Assembly: GCA_031292175.1 (NCBI GenBank) | Contig: JARLHQ010000032.1 | Span: forward strand, 1 to 64,000 | DNA length: 64,000 bases | Direction: 5' to 3' | Source of the DNA: Humidesulfovibrio sp. | Lineage (GTDB): Bacteria > Desulfobacterota > Desulfovibrionia > Desulfovibrionales > Desulfovibrionaceae | Shown here: positions 36,249 through 46,439 of the stretch, piece by piece | Numbering within the stretch: the first letter of the stretch is position 1 | Layout of the letters: the number at the start of each line of letters is the position of its first letter | Notes under the pieces: model-generated | Database searches by the model: none | What the model was told of the DNA's origin: nothing | What the model saw: only the letters and a program-made list of their open reading frames with translations | Position numbers and translations under genes: made by a program

Positions 36249-36303
36249 GGACCCTTTCTCTTTAGGGAGGTGGCGGGCGCGCGTCAAGACGCGGCGACGG
36301 TTC

Positions 36304-36338
36304 AAAAAAAGCCCGCCCGGCGCTTGTGGCCGGGCGGG
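36304..36338 (-). terminator. Intrinsic terminator of the ech operon
   Basis: A 10-base GC stem (36312-36321 with 36329-36338) with a 7-base loop is followed on the minus strand by seven T (A-run 36304-36310). It lies 28 bases beyond the echF stop. Confidence 0.92.
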
Positions 36339-36365
36339 GGTGGAATGCCGTGGAGGTGGAGGAGC

Positions 36366-36752
36366 TTACTGTGCCGGAGTGGCGGGCGTCTCCGTCTTTT
36401 TGGCGGGCTTCTCCGGCAGTTTGCCGGTGAGGGTGATGACGGCGCGGGCCGTGGCCACCGGACGGTGCGTGGGCTTCTGCGACAGGCAGTTGACCGGGCA
36501 GGCGTCAACGCAGACGCCGCAGCCGACGCAAGCGAAGAACTCAAGGCTCCAGGAGCCCTGGGTGCCTTCCTTGCCCACGGTGAGGCACTGCGAGGGGCAC
36601 TTGCGCGCGCAGGTGCCGCAGAAGATGCAGCGGTCGATGTCGTTGATGAGTTCGCCGCGTGCCGTGGCGAAAGGCTCGCGCACGTCGAACGGATAGTTCC
36701 GCGTGGCGGCCTTGGAGAACAGGTTCGCGAGAACGGTGGGGAGCATTTTCAT
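36366..36752 (-). CDS. echF: Ech hydrogenase ferredoxin-like subunit EchF
   Basis: A 128-residue iron-sulfur protein with two [4Fe-4S] motifs: CIFCGTCARKCPSQC (about residues 42-56) and CVGCGVCVDACPVNC (about 75-89). It is related to NuoI and passes electrons between ferredoxin and the small subunit. A C-terminal tail rich in Lys/Pro/Thr extends about 25 residues. The start at 36752 lies five bases after the echE stop. It is the last gene of the operon and is followed by a strong terminator. Confidence 0.93.
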   Translation of the reverse strand: MKMLPTVLANLFSKAATRNYPFDVREPFATARGELINDIDRCIFCGTCARKCPSQCLTVGKEGTQGSWSLEFFACVGCGVCVDACPVNCLSQKPTHRPVATARAVITLTGKLPEKPAKKTETPATPAQ

Positions 36753-36757
36753 GACGG

Positions 36758-37834
36758 CTACCTCTCCGTGCAGCTGATGCAGGGGTCGATGGACAGGACC
36801 ACAACCGGCACGTCCGCGAAGTCGAGCCCAGGCAGGATGGCGGCCAGGGGCGGGATGTTCGCGAATGTCGGGGTGCGGATGCGCACGCGATCCAGGAACT
36901 TGTCGCCGTTGCCCTTGAGGTAGTAGAGGCATTCACCGCGCGGCTGCTCCACGCGGGTGATGACCTCGCCCTCGGGCTTGCCCTTGACCTTGGCGGCCAG
37001 CTCACTGCTGTCCAGCTTGTCCAGGGCCTGGCGCACCAGGTCGATGGACTGCAGGCTTTCGCGGAAACGCACGGCGCCGCGCGCCCAACAGTCGCCAGCG
37101 GTCTCGACCACGGGTTCGAAGGGAATCTCGTCGAAGCCGGCGTACTTGAGCTGGCGCATGTCCTGCGCCACGCCGCTGGCGCGCAGCATGGGGCCGGCGG
37201 CGCCCAGGTCGTAGGCGGCCTGCTTGGAGAGGATGCCTATGCCCTTGGTGCGGCGGCACACGGTGCGGTCGTTCATGATGGTGCTCTGCAGGCTCTTGAT
37301 GCTCGCCTCGACATCCACCAGGGTTTCCTTGATCCAGCGCACCTGGCTCTCGTCCAGGTCGGCGCGCACACCGCCCACCACGTTCACCGAGACGATGACG
37401 CGGTTGCCGGTGGTGGCCTCGTTCAGGTCCATGACCTTTTCGCGGATCTTCCAGAGCTGCATGAACAGAGCTTCAAAGCCGAAGCTGTCGGCGAAGAGGC
37501 CCAGCCACAGCAGGTGGCTGTGCAGGCGGTGCAGCTCGCTCCAGACCACGCGCAGCATGCGCGCGCGGCGGGGCACCTCAATGCCCATCATTTCCTCGAT
37601 GCCCTGGCAGTAGCACAGAGAGTGGATCATGGAGCAGATGCCGCAGACGCGCTCGACGATCTGGATCATCTGGTTGTAGTCGCGCTTGGTGGCCAGCATT
37701 TCCAGGCCGCGGTGCACGTAGCCCAGGGTGGGCAGGGCCTCGACAACTTTCTCGTCCTCAACCACCAGGGAAAGGTGGATGGGTTCGGGCAGCACCGGGT
37801 GCTGCGGGCCGAAGGGGATGACGGTGCGGGCCAT
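36758..37834 (-). CDS. echE: Ech hydrogenase large (NiFe) subunit EchE
   Basis: A 358-residue catalytic subunit of a group 4 [NiFe] hydrogenase, homologous to the complex I 49 kDa subunit. Both nickel-iron binding pairs are present: RVCGICSMIHS near residue 63 and DPCISCTER at the extreme C-terminus. This separates it from complex I subunits, where these Cys are lost. The C-terminus ends directly after the second motif, so no cleavable extension is seen, as usual for Ech. ATG 37834 overlaps the echD stop by one base (TAATG). Confidence 0.95.
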   Translation of the reverse strand: MARTVIPFGPQHPVLPEPIHLSLVVEDEKVVEALPTLGYVHRGLEMLATKRDYNQMIQIVERVCGICSMIHSLCYCQGIEEMMGIEVPRRARMLRVVWSELHRLHSHLLWLGLFADSFGFEALFMQLWKIREKVMDLNEATTGNRVIVSVNVVGGVRADLDESQVRWIKETLVDVEASIKSLQSTIMNDRTVCRRTKGIGILSKQAAYDLGAAGPMLRASGVAQDMRQLKYAGFDEIPFEPVVETAGDCWARGAVRFRESLQSIDLVRQALDKLDSSELAAKVKGKPEGEVITRVEQPRGECLYYLKGNGDKFLDRVRIRTPTFANIPPLAAILPGLDFADVPVVVLSIDPCISCTER

Positions 37835-38229
37835 TACTGGACCTCCTTGGCAGCGGTCGTGCCGCTCTGGTTCACCTGCATGCGGCAGAAGGGCGAACTG
37901 CTCGAGGTCTGGGCGCATTCGTTCAGGAGCCGGCCCTGGTAGTCGAGCACGAGGCCCTCGAAGGTCACGCCGAATTGGTCGCGGATTTCGTTTTCAATCA
38001 AAAACGCCCCGAAGAGCACGCCGGAGATGCTGGGCACGGTGCCGCCCTTGGGCAGGCTCAGGCGCAGGTTCGTCAGCTTCAGATCCTTGTCGAAGTGATA
38101 CAGGATCTGCATGGTCTGGGCGTCGATCTCAACGCTCGAACAGGTCACCAGGCGCCAGCCCTCGGCCTTCAGCCTCGTCACCTCGGCCACGAGCTTGTCG
38201 GCGGTGATGTTGGTCGCTTCAATGCTCAT
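37834..38229 (-). CDS. echD: Ech hydrogenase subunit EchD
   Basis: A 131-residue NuoC-like subunit. Early WRLVTCSSVEID and YHFDKDLKLTNLRLSLPKG, then PSISGVLFGAFLIENEIRDQFGVTF, are typical of the short Ech form. It is a peripheral structural subunit without cofactor ligands. The start overlaps the echC stop by four bases. Confidence 0.9.
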   Translation of the reverse strand: MSIEATNITADKLVAEVTRLKAEGWRLVTCSSVEIDAQTMQILYHFDKDLKLTNLRLSLPKGGTVPSISGVLFGAFLIENEIRDQFGVTFEGLVLDYQGRLLNECAQTSSSSPFCRMQVNQSGTTAAKEVQ

Positions 38230-38663
38230 TTGCTTCCCTCCAGAATCCCCTTCAGCTTGCCCAGGCCGGTGACGACAGCGTCCATGATGGCTTCGGGCTT
38301 CGCCGGGCAGCCGGGCACGTACACGTCAACCGGGATGACCTTGTCCACGCCGCCAAGAACGTTCGGGGCCTCGCGGAACACGCCGCCGGAGCAGCCGCAG
38401 GCGCCAACGGCGATGACCAGCTTCGGGGTGGGCATCTGGTCGTAAAGGTTTTTCAGGATGACGGCGTTGCGCGGGTTCACCGTGCCGGTGACCACGAGCA
38501 CGTCGGCGTGGCGCGGGTTGCCCACGTTGATGATGCCGAAGCGCTCGACGTCATACACCGGGGTCAGGCAGGCCAGGGTCTCGATGTCGCAGCCGTTGCA
38601 CGAACCGCAGTCGAAGTGCATGAGCCACGGCGACTTGATCTGTGATGTATTGCGGAATGACAT
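38226..38663 (-). CDS. echC: Ech hydrogenase small subunit EchC
   Basis: A 145-residue NuoB-like subunit that carries the proximal [4Fe-4S] cluster. The Cys residues are in FDCGSCNGCDIE (about residues 18-29), GACGCSGGVF and PGCPAKPEA. It hands electrons from EchF to the NiFe site. It is four bases downstream of echB and overlaps echD. Confidence 0.94.
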   Translation of the reverse strand: MSFRNTSQIKSPWLMHFDCGSCNGCDIETLACLTPVYDVERFGIINVGNPRHADVLVVTGTVNPRNAVILKNLYDQMPTPKLVIAVGACGCSGGVFREAPNVLGGVDKVIPVDVYVPGCPAKPEAIMDAVVTGLGKLKGILEGSK

Positions 38664-38667
38664 AGTC

Positions 38668-39525
38668 TTACTCCAAGTAAAGCCAGAGCAGGTTGGCGGT
38701 CGCCAGGACCAGGGACAGGGGCGCGGCCACCTTGACCATGTAGCGCCAGGTCAACCGCGCGCTGATGTTGTCGATGACGACGGCCACGAACAGGGTGATG
38801 AGCGCGACAGCGAGCATCTGCAGGGGGCCGGTGGCCCACAGGAAGGAGCAGATCCACAGCACGACGGTCACGTCCGCCCAGTGGGCGATCTCAAGCAGGG
38901 CGAAGTCGCGTCCGGCATAGTCGGTGTACACGCCGCGCACCACTTCCTGGTGCATGTGGTGGCTGGCCGCGATGTCGAACGGGCTCTTGCGCATCTTGAC
39001 CAGCACCACGAAGATGAGGCCAGGGACGATGAGCGGCAGCTTGAACAGCAGCGGCTGGGCGCCCGCACCCATGATGCTGAAGGCGTCGAAGCCGCCCGCG
39101 GCCTTGGCCAGGCACACGATGCAGATCAGGAACACGGGCTCGTAGGAGAGCATCTGGAAGAGCTCGCGCTGCGCGCCGATCTTGCTGTAGGGCGAGGAGC
39201 CGGAGAACGCGCCCAGGGCCACGAAGCAGGCGCTCGCGGCCTGGACGAAGAAGCACATCAGCACGTCCGCGCCGGCGGCCAGCATCACGCCCGAGGCCAG
39301 GGAGGCCACGAGGGCCCAGCGCACGAACAGGCCCTGCCACTGGCTGGCGGGGGCGATGACCTTGCTCATGAGCTTGCCCACGTCATAGAAGGGCTGGAGC
39401 AGGGGCGGCCCGATGCGGGACTGCAGGCGGGCGGTGACCACCCGGTCCAGGCCGGCGACAAAGCCGCCCAGGAGGGGCGCCAGGATCAAACTGGCCACGG
39501 CGAGGTAGAATGTCGTCAGGTTCAT
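38668..39525 (-). CDS. echB: Ech hydrogenase membrane subunit EchB
   Basis: A 285-residue NuoH/HycD-like membrane protein with about eight helices. It shows DRVVTARLQSRIGPPLLQPFYDVGKLMSK (near residues 27-55), the loop expected at the junction with the hydrophilic arm, and the KMRKSPFDIAASHHMHQEVVRG segment. It anchors the catalytic arm and couples it to ion movement. ATG 39525 overlaps the echA stop. Confidence 0.93.
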   Translation of the reverse strand: MNLTTFYLAVASLILAPLLGGFVAGLDRVVTARLQSRIGPPLLQPFYDVGKLMSKVIAPASQWQGLFVRWALVASLASGVMLAAGADVLMCFFVQAASACFVALGAFSGSSPYSKIGAQRELFQMLSYEPVFLICIVCLAKAAGGFDAFSIMGAGAQPLLFKLPLIVPGLIFVVLVKMRKSPFDIAASHHMHQEVVRGVYTDYAGRDFALLEIAHWADVTVVLWICSFLWATGPLQMLAVALITLFVAVVIDNISARLTWRYMVKVAAPLSLVLATANLLWLYLE

Positions 39526-41393
39526 ATGAAGGCACCTCCCACCAGGGCAAGCAAGAGCGCAATCGACAGGATTCCGCCGATCATGGTCAGTTTGGATTCG
39601 CCAAACAGCTCCGGGGCGTATTCATTGCCCTCGGACAGGATCCAGTTGCGGCCCAGGGGGCCAACGTAGCTGCCCGCCTCGGTGGAGGGCAGGCCGCCGA
39701 TGTACGGCGTGGCCATGGTCACGCCGCTCTGGCGGCCCATGACCTTCATGCCCGCGATCCAGGCCAGCATGGCCACCACGAACAGCGGGGGCAGGAGGCC
39801 CCAGCCGCCCGCAAGGGCGCCAGCGATGCTGGAGTCGAGGAACAGGGCGTTGATCCACGGGGAGGCCATGCCCAGGCCCACGGCGCAGGCGAGCATGGTC
39901 AGGATGGGCATGCTGGTGAGGGCCGGGGCGCTCTTGTGCGGGCCCGCGAGGGACTTGCCGCTCATGAGCGTGCCGGTGAAGCGCACCCAGCAGACAACGG
40001 CCATCGCGCTGCCGAGCGAGATGAGCACGACGATGATCGGATTGGAGGTGGCGGCCTCAAGGGTCGCCCACTTGCCGACCAGCATGCCGAGCGGCGGCAG
40101 AACCATGGCCATGGCGCCGAGGGCGGCGGCCAGGGCCGTCACCGGGCGCTTGGCGATGGCGCCGCGCAGGTCTTCCAGATCGCGGCTGCCGACAACCTGC
40201 TCCATGTCACCCACGCAAAGGAACAGCAGACCCTTGGTGGCGGCGTGGACGACCATCAGGACGACGCCAGCGGCCACGGCCACGGGCGAGCCCAGGCCCG
40301 CACAGGTGATGATGAGCCCCAGGTTCGCCACGGTCGAGTACGCCAGGATCTTTTTGGCGTTGCTCTGGCCAAGGGCCAGGGCCGAGGTGGCTAGGAAGGT
40401 GAACGCTCCGGCCAGGGCCAGGATGCGGCCCGTGTTGGTGCCTTGCAGCACCGGGCTCAGGCGCAGGCAGAGGAACACGCCCGCCTTGACCATGGTGCTC
40501 GAGTGGAGCAGCGCGGAAACCGGCGTGGGCGCGACCATGGCGCCCAGGAGCCAGCCCTGGAAAGGCATCTGCGCCGCTTTCACGCAGCCGGCGATGGCCA
40601 GCAGCGCGATGGGCAGCATGGAGACGCCGGTCCACACGGCCGGGTTCACAATGGCGTGGATGTCCACAATGCCGAACTGCTTCTGAATGAGGATGATGCC
40701 CGCATGCAGGGCCACGCCGCCAAGGGAGTTCATCCACAGGGCGCGGAAGGCGCTCTTTCTGGCCTCAGGCGTGTTGTCGTGCCCGATGAGCATGAAGGAG
40801 CACAGCGTCGTGGCTTCAAAGAAAGCCTCGAACATCCGCAGGTCATTGGACAGGGCCAGGCCGTTCATGAAGCCCAGGAAGGCCAGCAGGACCAGGAAGA
40901 ATCCGGGCTGACGGCTGACCTTGAGGTGCAGGTGCTCCTCATGGTGCTTCATGTAGGGCAGGGCGAAGATGCAGATGAGCGAGCCGATGATGGCCACGAC
41001 CAGTGTCAGGGCCAGCGAGAGCCCGTCGCAGGCGACCGCGCTCTGCGGCGCGGCGGGCGCTGACAGCGTCATCGCGCCAGCAACCGCAAGGGCCAGCTGC
41101 AGGCAGGCGAACACGATCACCAGCAGGTGTTTTTCCATAAGGCCCCGGAGCAGGAAGTAGGCCGGAAGCACAAAGGCTGCGCCCTCGGCAATCTTCAAGG
41201 CTGTTTCCGAAGCCAGGAAACCAGGACTGGCCGTGAACGGAGCCTGGGAAGCAAGTCCCAGGGCGCCAACAGCCAAAGCCGCGCCAGTGGACAACACCAG
41301 TGCGGTCCGTACGCCTGGGCTTTTCAGCACCAGACAGAGCAGGCCCGCGACCAGGGGCCACAAGACAAGAACCCCAATGTACGCATCAAGCAT
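39522..41393 (-). CDS. echA: Ech hydrogenase large membrane subunit EchA
   Basis: A 623-residue NuoL/MrpA-like antiporter-type subunit with about 15-16 helices, the likely ion-translocating unit. Conserved charged positions occur in FEAFFEATTLCSFMLIGHDNTPEARKSA and in MPFQGWLLGAMVAPTPVSALLHSSTMVKAG, with KKILAYSTVANLG and VHAATKGLLFLCVG further on. The start at 41393 is chosen because GAGGGGG lies upstream and the hydrophobic N-terminus begins there; the frame is open to 41603 but that part is AT-rich non-coding sequence. It is the first gene of echABCDEF. Confidence 0.93.
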   Translation of the reverse strand: MLDAYIGVLVLWPLVAGLLCLVLKSPGVRTALVLSTGAALAVGALGLASQAPFTASPGFLASETALKIAEGAAFVLPAYFLLRGLMEKHLLVIVFACLQLALAVAGAMTLSAPAAPQSAVACDGLSLALTLVVAIIGSLICIFALPYMKHHEEHLHLKVSRQPGFFLVLLAFLGFMNGLALSNDLRMFEAFFEATTLCSFMLIGHDNTPEARKSAFRALWMNSLGGVALHAGIILIQKQFGIVDIHAIVNPAVWTGVSMLPIALLAIAGCVKAAQMPFQGWLLGAMVAPTPVSALLHSSTMVKAGVFLCLRLSPVLQGTNTGRILALAGAFTFLATSALALGQSNAKKILAYSTVANLGLIITCAGLGSPVAVAAGVVLMVVHAATKGLLFLCVGDMEQVVGSRDLEDLRGAIAKRPVTALAAALGAMAMVLPPLGMLVGKWATLEAATSNPIIVVLISLGSAMAVVCWVRFTGTLMSGKSLAGPHKSAPALTSMPILTMLACAVGLGMASPWINALFLDSSIAGALAGGWGLLPPLFVVAMLAWIAGMKVMGRQSGVTMATPYIGGLPSTEAGSYVGPLGRNWILSEGNEYAPELFGESKLTMIGGILSIALLLALVGGAFI

Positions 41394-41732
41394 GATATAA
41401 AACCCCCTCAAAAACTTAGTGAACTTATCTGAAGGGAGGCCATTATCGCAAAACGTCGGCCAAGGAAAGGGGGTTGTGTCAGAAAAAATGACCTTCTCGC
41501 GGTAGGAATTGTGCGGGGAACAAGACAACTGTAGTAAAAGTGGAAAAGTAAAAAAAATGTCCGCCCGCCAACAGAGACGCGTCCTAAAATGTCTAGGGCA
41601 CAAGATAGGTTGTTAGAAATAGAGGCAGGTATTGGCGTCGGTGCAAAAATGCGCATCAGATGGGGCGAGCCAAGGCTCGGCGCGGCTCCGACTTTGTCGA
41701 GGGGCCAGCCTGGGGATGCGGAGAGAGGGGTG
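41394..41732. other. AT-rich intergenic region upstream of ech
   Basis: 339 bases without a gene. The part near echA holds a sigma-54 promoter candidate and a GTCA-N7-TGAC inverted repeat (41478-41492). The middle (about 41520-41640) is clearly more AT-rich than the rest of the window, with A-tracts, an 8-base palindrome GACGCGTC and two ATGTC repeats; it could bind an activator or bending protein. The distal part holds a CGAGCC/GGCTCG stem (41666-41679) that might weakly end the glycosyltransferase transcript. Confidence 0.5.
41447..41463 (-). promoter_or_regulatory. Sigma-54 (-24/-12) promoter candidate for ech
   Basis: On the minus strand TTGGCCGACGTTTTGCG keeps GG and GC with ten bases between. 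Transcription would start about 12 bases beyond, near 41435, giving a leader of about 40 bases that contains the GAGGGGG ribosome binding site of echA. Confidence 0.45.
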
Positions 41733-42764
41733 CTAGCGGACTAGGCCGCCGGAGCGGTCCAGGGTCTCGAACAATCGGGCCGCCACTTCCTCCGGCTCGA
41801 TGGAGGTGAGGCACTCCCGGCCGTTTCTGCAACTCGTGGTGCCGTGCAGCGAGCACGGGCGGCAGGCCAAATCCTGTTCCAGAACGGTGTCAAAGGGGCC
41901 GCTCGGGTAGAAGCCCCAGACCTTCGCCGTGGGCCCGAAAAGCGCCACCACCGGTGTGCCCACGGCCGTGGCTAGGTGCATGGGCCCGGAATCGGCCGTG
42001 ACGAGGGCGCGCGCCTGGGCGATGAGCGCGCAGGTCTCGCGCAGGGCGGTCTTGGCCGTCAGGTTGCGCGGGTCGTCCAGGGCTTCCAGGTGGTCCGGGT
42101 TCTTGCCGATGATGATCCAGTCGAGCCCCTGGCGCTCGATGAGCGGGATGAGCGAGAGCCAGTAGCCCATGGGCCAGGCCTTGTCCGGGTGCGTGGCGAA
42201 GGGGTGCAGGGCCACGAAGGGACGCGTGAGGCCCAGGTGCGCCAAGTGCTGGCTGGCGCTTGCGGTTTCGTGCTCGGAAAGATGGATGACCGGCCGCAGC
42301 TCCGAGGCTGGGGGCGGGGTGCTGTCCAGGGCCAGGGCGTAGCGTTGGGGCACGTTGAGCGCCAGCAGGCGGCGCTCCAGCGGTCCCAGGGGCAGCAGGT
42401 TGTACAGCCGCCGGGTGAGCCCGAACTTGGGATAGCTGCGCACCGGGCCTTCCCAGCGCAGGGTGAGCGCCAGGGAGCGCAGGCTGCGGTGCAGGTCGAT
42501 GAAACCCATGCCCAGGCAGTCGGACGCAATGCGCCGGGACTTGCGCCACCAGTCGTGGCCGTTAATCTCGTCCTGGGTGATGGCGATGACGTCGTCCACG
42601 GCGGGGTGCCCGGCCAGGAGTGGAGCCAGGGCGCTGCGCGTGACGACGGTGAAGCGCATCTCACGGGTTTTGTGCCACCACGAGAGCACGCCCGTGGTCA
42701 GGGCCACATCCCCCATGGCGCTGGCGCGGAACACCACCCATCTGTCCGGAAAATCCCTGACCAT
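41733..42764 (-). CDS. Glycosyltransferase family 9 (heptosyltransferase-like)
   Basis: A 343-residue GT-B glycosyltransferase of the ADP-heptose:LPS heptosyltransferase family. N-terminal VFRASAMGDVALTTGVL (about residues 11-27) is the family entry motif. The C-terminal part contains VTADSGPMHLATAVGTPVVALFGPT (about 261-285), the donor-binding site, and several Cys near the end (CRPCSLHGTTSCRNGRECL) as in many family 9 members. It would add a heptose or related sugar to the lipopolysaccharide core. It is a single gene with no other LPS gene nearby. Confidence 0.88.
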   Translation of the reverse strand: MVRDFPDRWVVFRASAMGDVALTTGVLSWWHKTREMRFTVVTRSALAPLLAGHPAVDDVIAITQDEINGHDWWRKSRRIASDCLGMGFIDLHRSLRSLALTLRWEGPVRSYPKFGLTRRLYNLLPLGPLERRLLALNVPQRYALALDSTPPPASELRPVIHLSEHETASASQHLAHLGLTRPFVALHPFATHPDKAWPMGYWLSLIPLIERQGLDWIIIGKNPDHLEALDDPRNLTAKTALRETCALIAQARALVTADSGPMHLATAVGTPVVALFGPTAKVWGFYPSGPFDTVLEQDLACRPCSLHGTTSCRNGRECLTSIEPEEVAARLFETLDRSGGLVR

Positions 42765-42940
42765 ACCTCACGACTCCACAAAATTGGCCGCCAAGCGCAA
42801 GTGCCCGGACCCGTGAAACATGGCGTGGAACGCGTGCCAAGTCAAGAATTAAGGCTGTTGCACGCCGTCGCCGGAACTGGTAGGGATCTGCACACACCAG
42901 CCCATAACTCCAAGGCGGGCCGGAACCGGACACCACCACT

Positions 42941-43999
42941 ATGTTTGAACTTTTTCTCGCCGTCGGGCTGGCCACAGCGGTCTCCTTTCTCTGCTCCATC
43001 GTAGAGGCGGCGTTTTATTCCTTTCCCGCGAGCCGGGTGGAGAAGCTGCGCAAGGAAGGCAAGAAGTCCGGCGAGATACTGCACGATCTCCGGCGCGACG
43101 TGGAGAAGCCCATCACCGCCATCCTGACCTTCAACACGGCGGCGACCACTGCGGGCGCGGCCGTGGCGGGCGCGGCGGCGGTCAAGATTTTCGGGGATGA
43201 GTCCCTGGTCTGGTTCACCGCGTCCTTCACCCTGTTCCTCCTGGTGCTGGGCGAAATCGTGCCCAAGACCGCGGGCGTGGCCTACGCCCGCCAGCTGGCT
43301 CCGGTGCTGGCCAAGCCGCTCAAGTGGATGGTCTTCTGCTGCCTGCCGATCATCTGGCTCCTGGGCAGTCTGGTGAAGCTCATCCGCAAGCGGCGCAAGA
43401 CCCCGGACGCCGACGAGGACGACATCCGCGCCCTGGTTTCGCTCACGCGGCAGCAGGGCATCCTGAAGCCCTACGAGGAGTCGGCCATCAAAAGCATCCT
43501 CGCGCTCGACAGCAAGCGCGTGACCGAGATCATGACCCCGCGCACCGTTGTCTTCTCCCTGCCAGAGGACATGACCGTGGACGAGGCCATGACCCGCCAC
43601 CGCTCCTGGCCGCACACCCGCGTGCCCGTGTACGAGGGCGATGAAGCGGAGGACGTGGTGGGCGTGGTGTACCGCCGCCAAGTGTTCGAGGCCGCCGCCG
43701 ACGGCCATGGCGAGCTGACCCTGGGCGACCTCATGCGCCCGGTGCGCTTCGTCATGGAGAACCTGACCCTCGACAAGGCTCTGCGCAGTTTTTTGGAAAG
43801 CCACGTGCATCTTTTCGTGGTGCTTGATGAATACGGCGGCATGGCCGGGGTGGTGACGCTCGAGGACGTGCTGGAGGAACTTTTGGGCAGTGAGATCGTT
43901 GACGAAACGGATGAGGTCGTGGACATGCGCGAGCTGGCCCGCAAGCGCAGGAGCGAACTCGCTCCGGCGCGGCGCGGCGGTGGACAGCAGGGCGCATGA
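42941..43999 (+). CDS. DUF21/CBS-pair membrane protein (CorC/CNNM-like)
   Basis: A 352-residue membrane protein. The N-terminal DUF21/CNNM domain (about 1-150) has three to four helices with AAATAGAAVAGAA-like small-residue helices and VLGEIVPKTAGVAYA, the typical motif. The CBS pair follows (about 190-330): VTEIMTPRTVVFSLPEDMTVDEAM and HLFVVLDEYGGMAGVVTLEDVLEELLG. The CorC_HlyC transporter-associated domain is absent, so it is a short form. It may regulate or transport Mg2+ or Co2+. It is divergent from the glycosyltransferase. The ccm cluster begins 66 bases downstream. Confidence 0.87.
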   Translation: MFELFLAVGLATAVSFLCSIVEAAFYSFPASRVEKLRKEGKKSGEILHDLRRDVEKPITAILTFNTAATTAGAAVAGAAAVKIFGDESLVWFTASFTLFLLVLGEIVPKTAGVAYARQLAPVLAKPLKWMVFCCLPIIWLLGSLVKLIRKRRKTPDADEDDIRALVSLTRQQGILKPYEESAIKSILALDSKRVTEIMTPRTVVFSLPEDMTVDEAMTRHRSWPHTRVPVYEGDEAEDVVGVVYRRQVFEAAADGHGELTLGDLMRPVRFVMENLTLDKALRSFLESHVHLFVVLDEYGGMAGVVTLEDVLEELLGSEIVDETDEVVDMRELARKRRSELAPARRGGGQQGA

Positions 44000-44065
44000 C
44001 GTGTATGGCTTCCGGGCGTTGTTCTGGAAGTGAAGAGCCAACAACGGACTGACAGCGGGAAGACC

Positions 44066-44479
44066 ATGGCCACGAAAGGCGGCAAAGGCATTTACATCGC
44101 AGCGCTTGTGCTGTTTCTTGGCGGGGTGGGCTACCTTGTGGCCACCGGCGTGACCAAGGACAGCGTCTATTTCCTCAATGTGGGCGAGGCCCTGGCGACG
44201 GACACCGCGAAGCTCAAGCAGGCGCGGCTGTTCGGCAACGTGGCGGCGGCGGGCATTGAGCCCATGCAGCCCGGCCCGGGGGTGAGCTTCACCCTGCTCG
44301 ACAAGGACAACCCCAGCGAAACCCTGCGCGTGAGTTATCGCGGCGCGGTGCCTGACGCCTTCAAGGCCGGGGCCGAGGTTATTATCGAGGGCGGCCTGGA
44401 CAGCACGGGCAAGACCTTCACGGCCAGCACGCTCATCACCAAGTGCCCTTCCAAGTATCAGAAGCAGAACCGGGGGTAG
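44066..44479 (+). CDS. ccmE: Cytochrome c maturation heme chaperone CcmE, Cys variant
   Basis: A 137-residue heme chaperone with one N-terminal membrane helix (about 8-27) and a periplasmic OB-fold beta barrel. In most bacteria heme is held by His in HxxxY. Here the motif is CPSKY (Cys127, Tyr131) near the C-terminus, the CxxxY variant known from Desulfovibrio and archaea. The start at 44066 follows GGGAAG; the upstream in-frame ATG at 44030 lacks support. It is the first gene of the ccm cluster. Confidence 0.9.
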   Translation: MATKGGKGIYIAALVLFLGGVGYLVATGVTKDSVYFLNVGEALATDTAKLKQARLFGNVAAAGIEPMQPGPGVSFTLLDKDNPSETLRVSYRGAVPDAFKAGAEVIIEGGLDSTGKTFTASTLITKCPSKYQKQNRG

Positions 44480-44551
44480 ACCCGTTGGCCGGGGCGGGCA
44501 TTGTCCTTCCTCTGGCGCGGCGCGTCCGCTTTCCCCAGGAGCCCTGACGTT

Positions 44552-46435
<1,884 letters not shown>

Positions 46436-46439
46436 CCGC

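Noticed and set aside
36366-41393. Complex I (nuo) fragment
   Set aside because: EchE keeps both NiFe Cys pairs and the six-gene order is that of Ech, so this is a hydrogenase rather than a partial NADH dehydrogenase.
41394-41603. 70-residue N-terminal extension of EchA
   Set aside because: The extension is in AT-rich intergenic DNA, lacks a ribosome binding site and would cover the sigma-54 promoter candidate.
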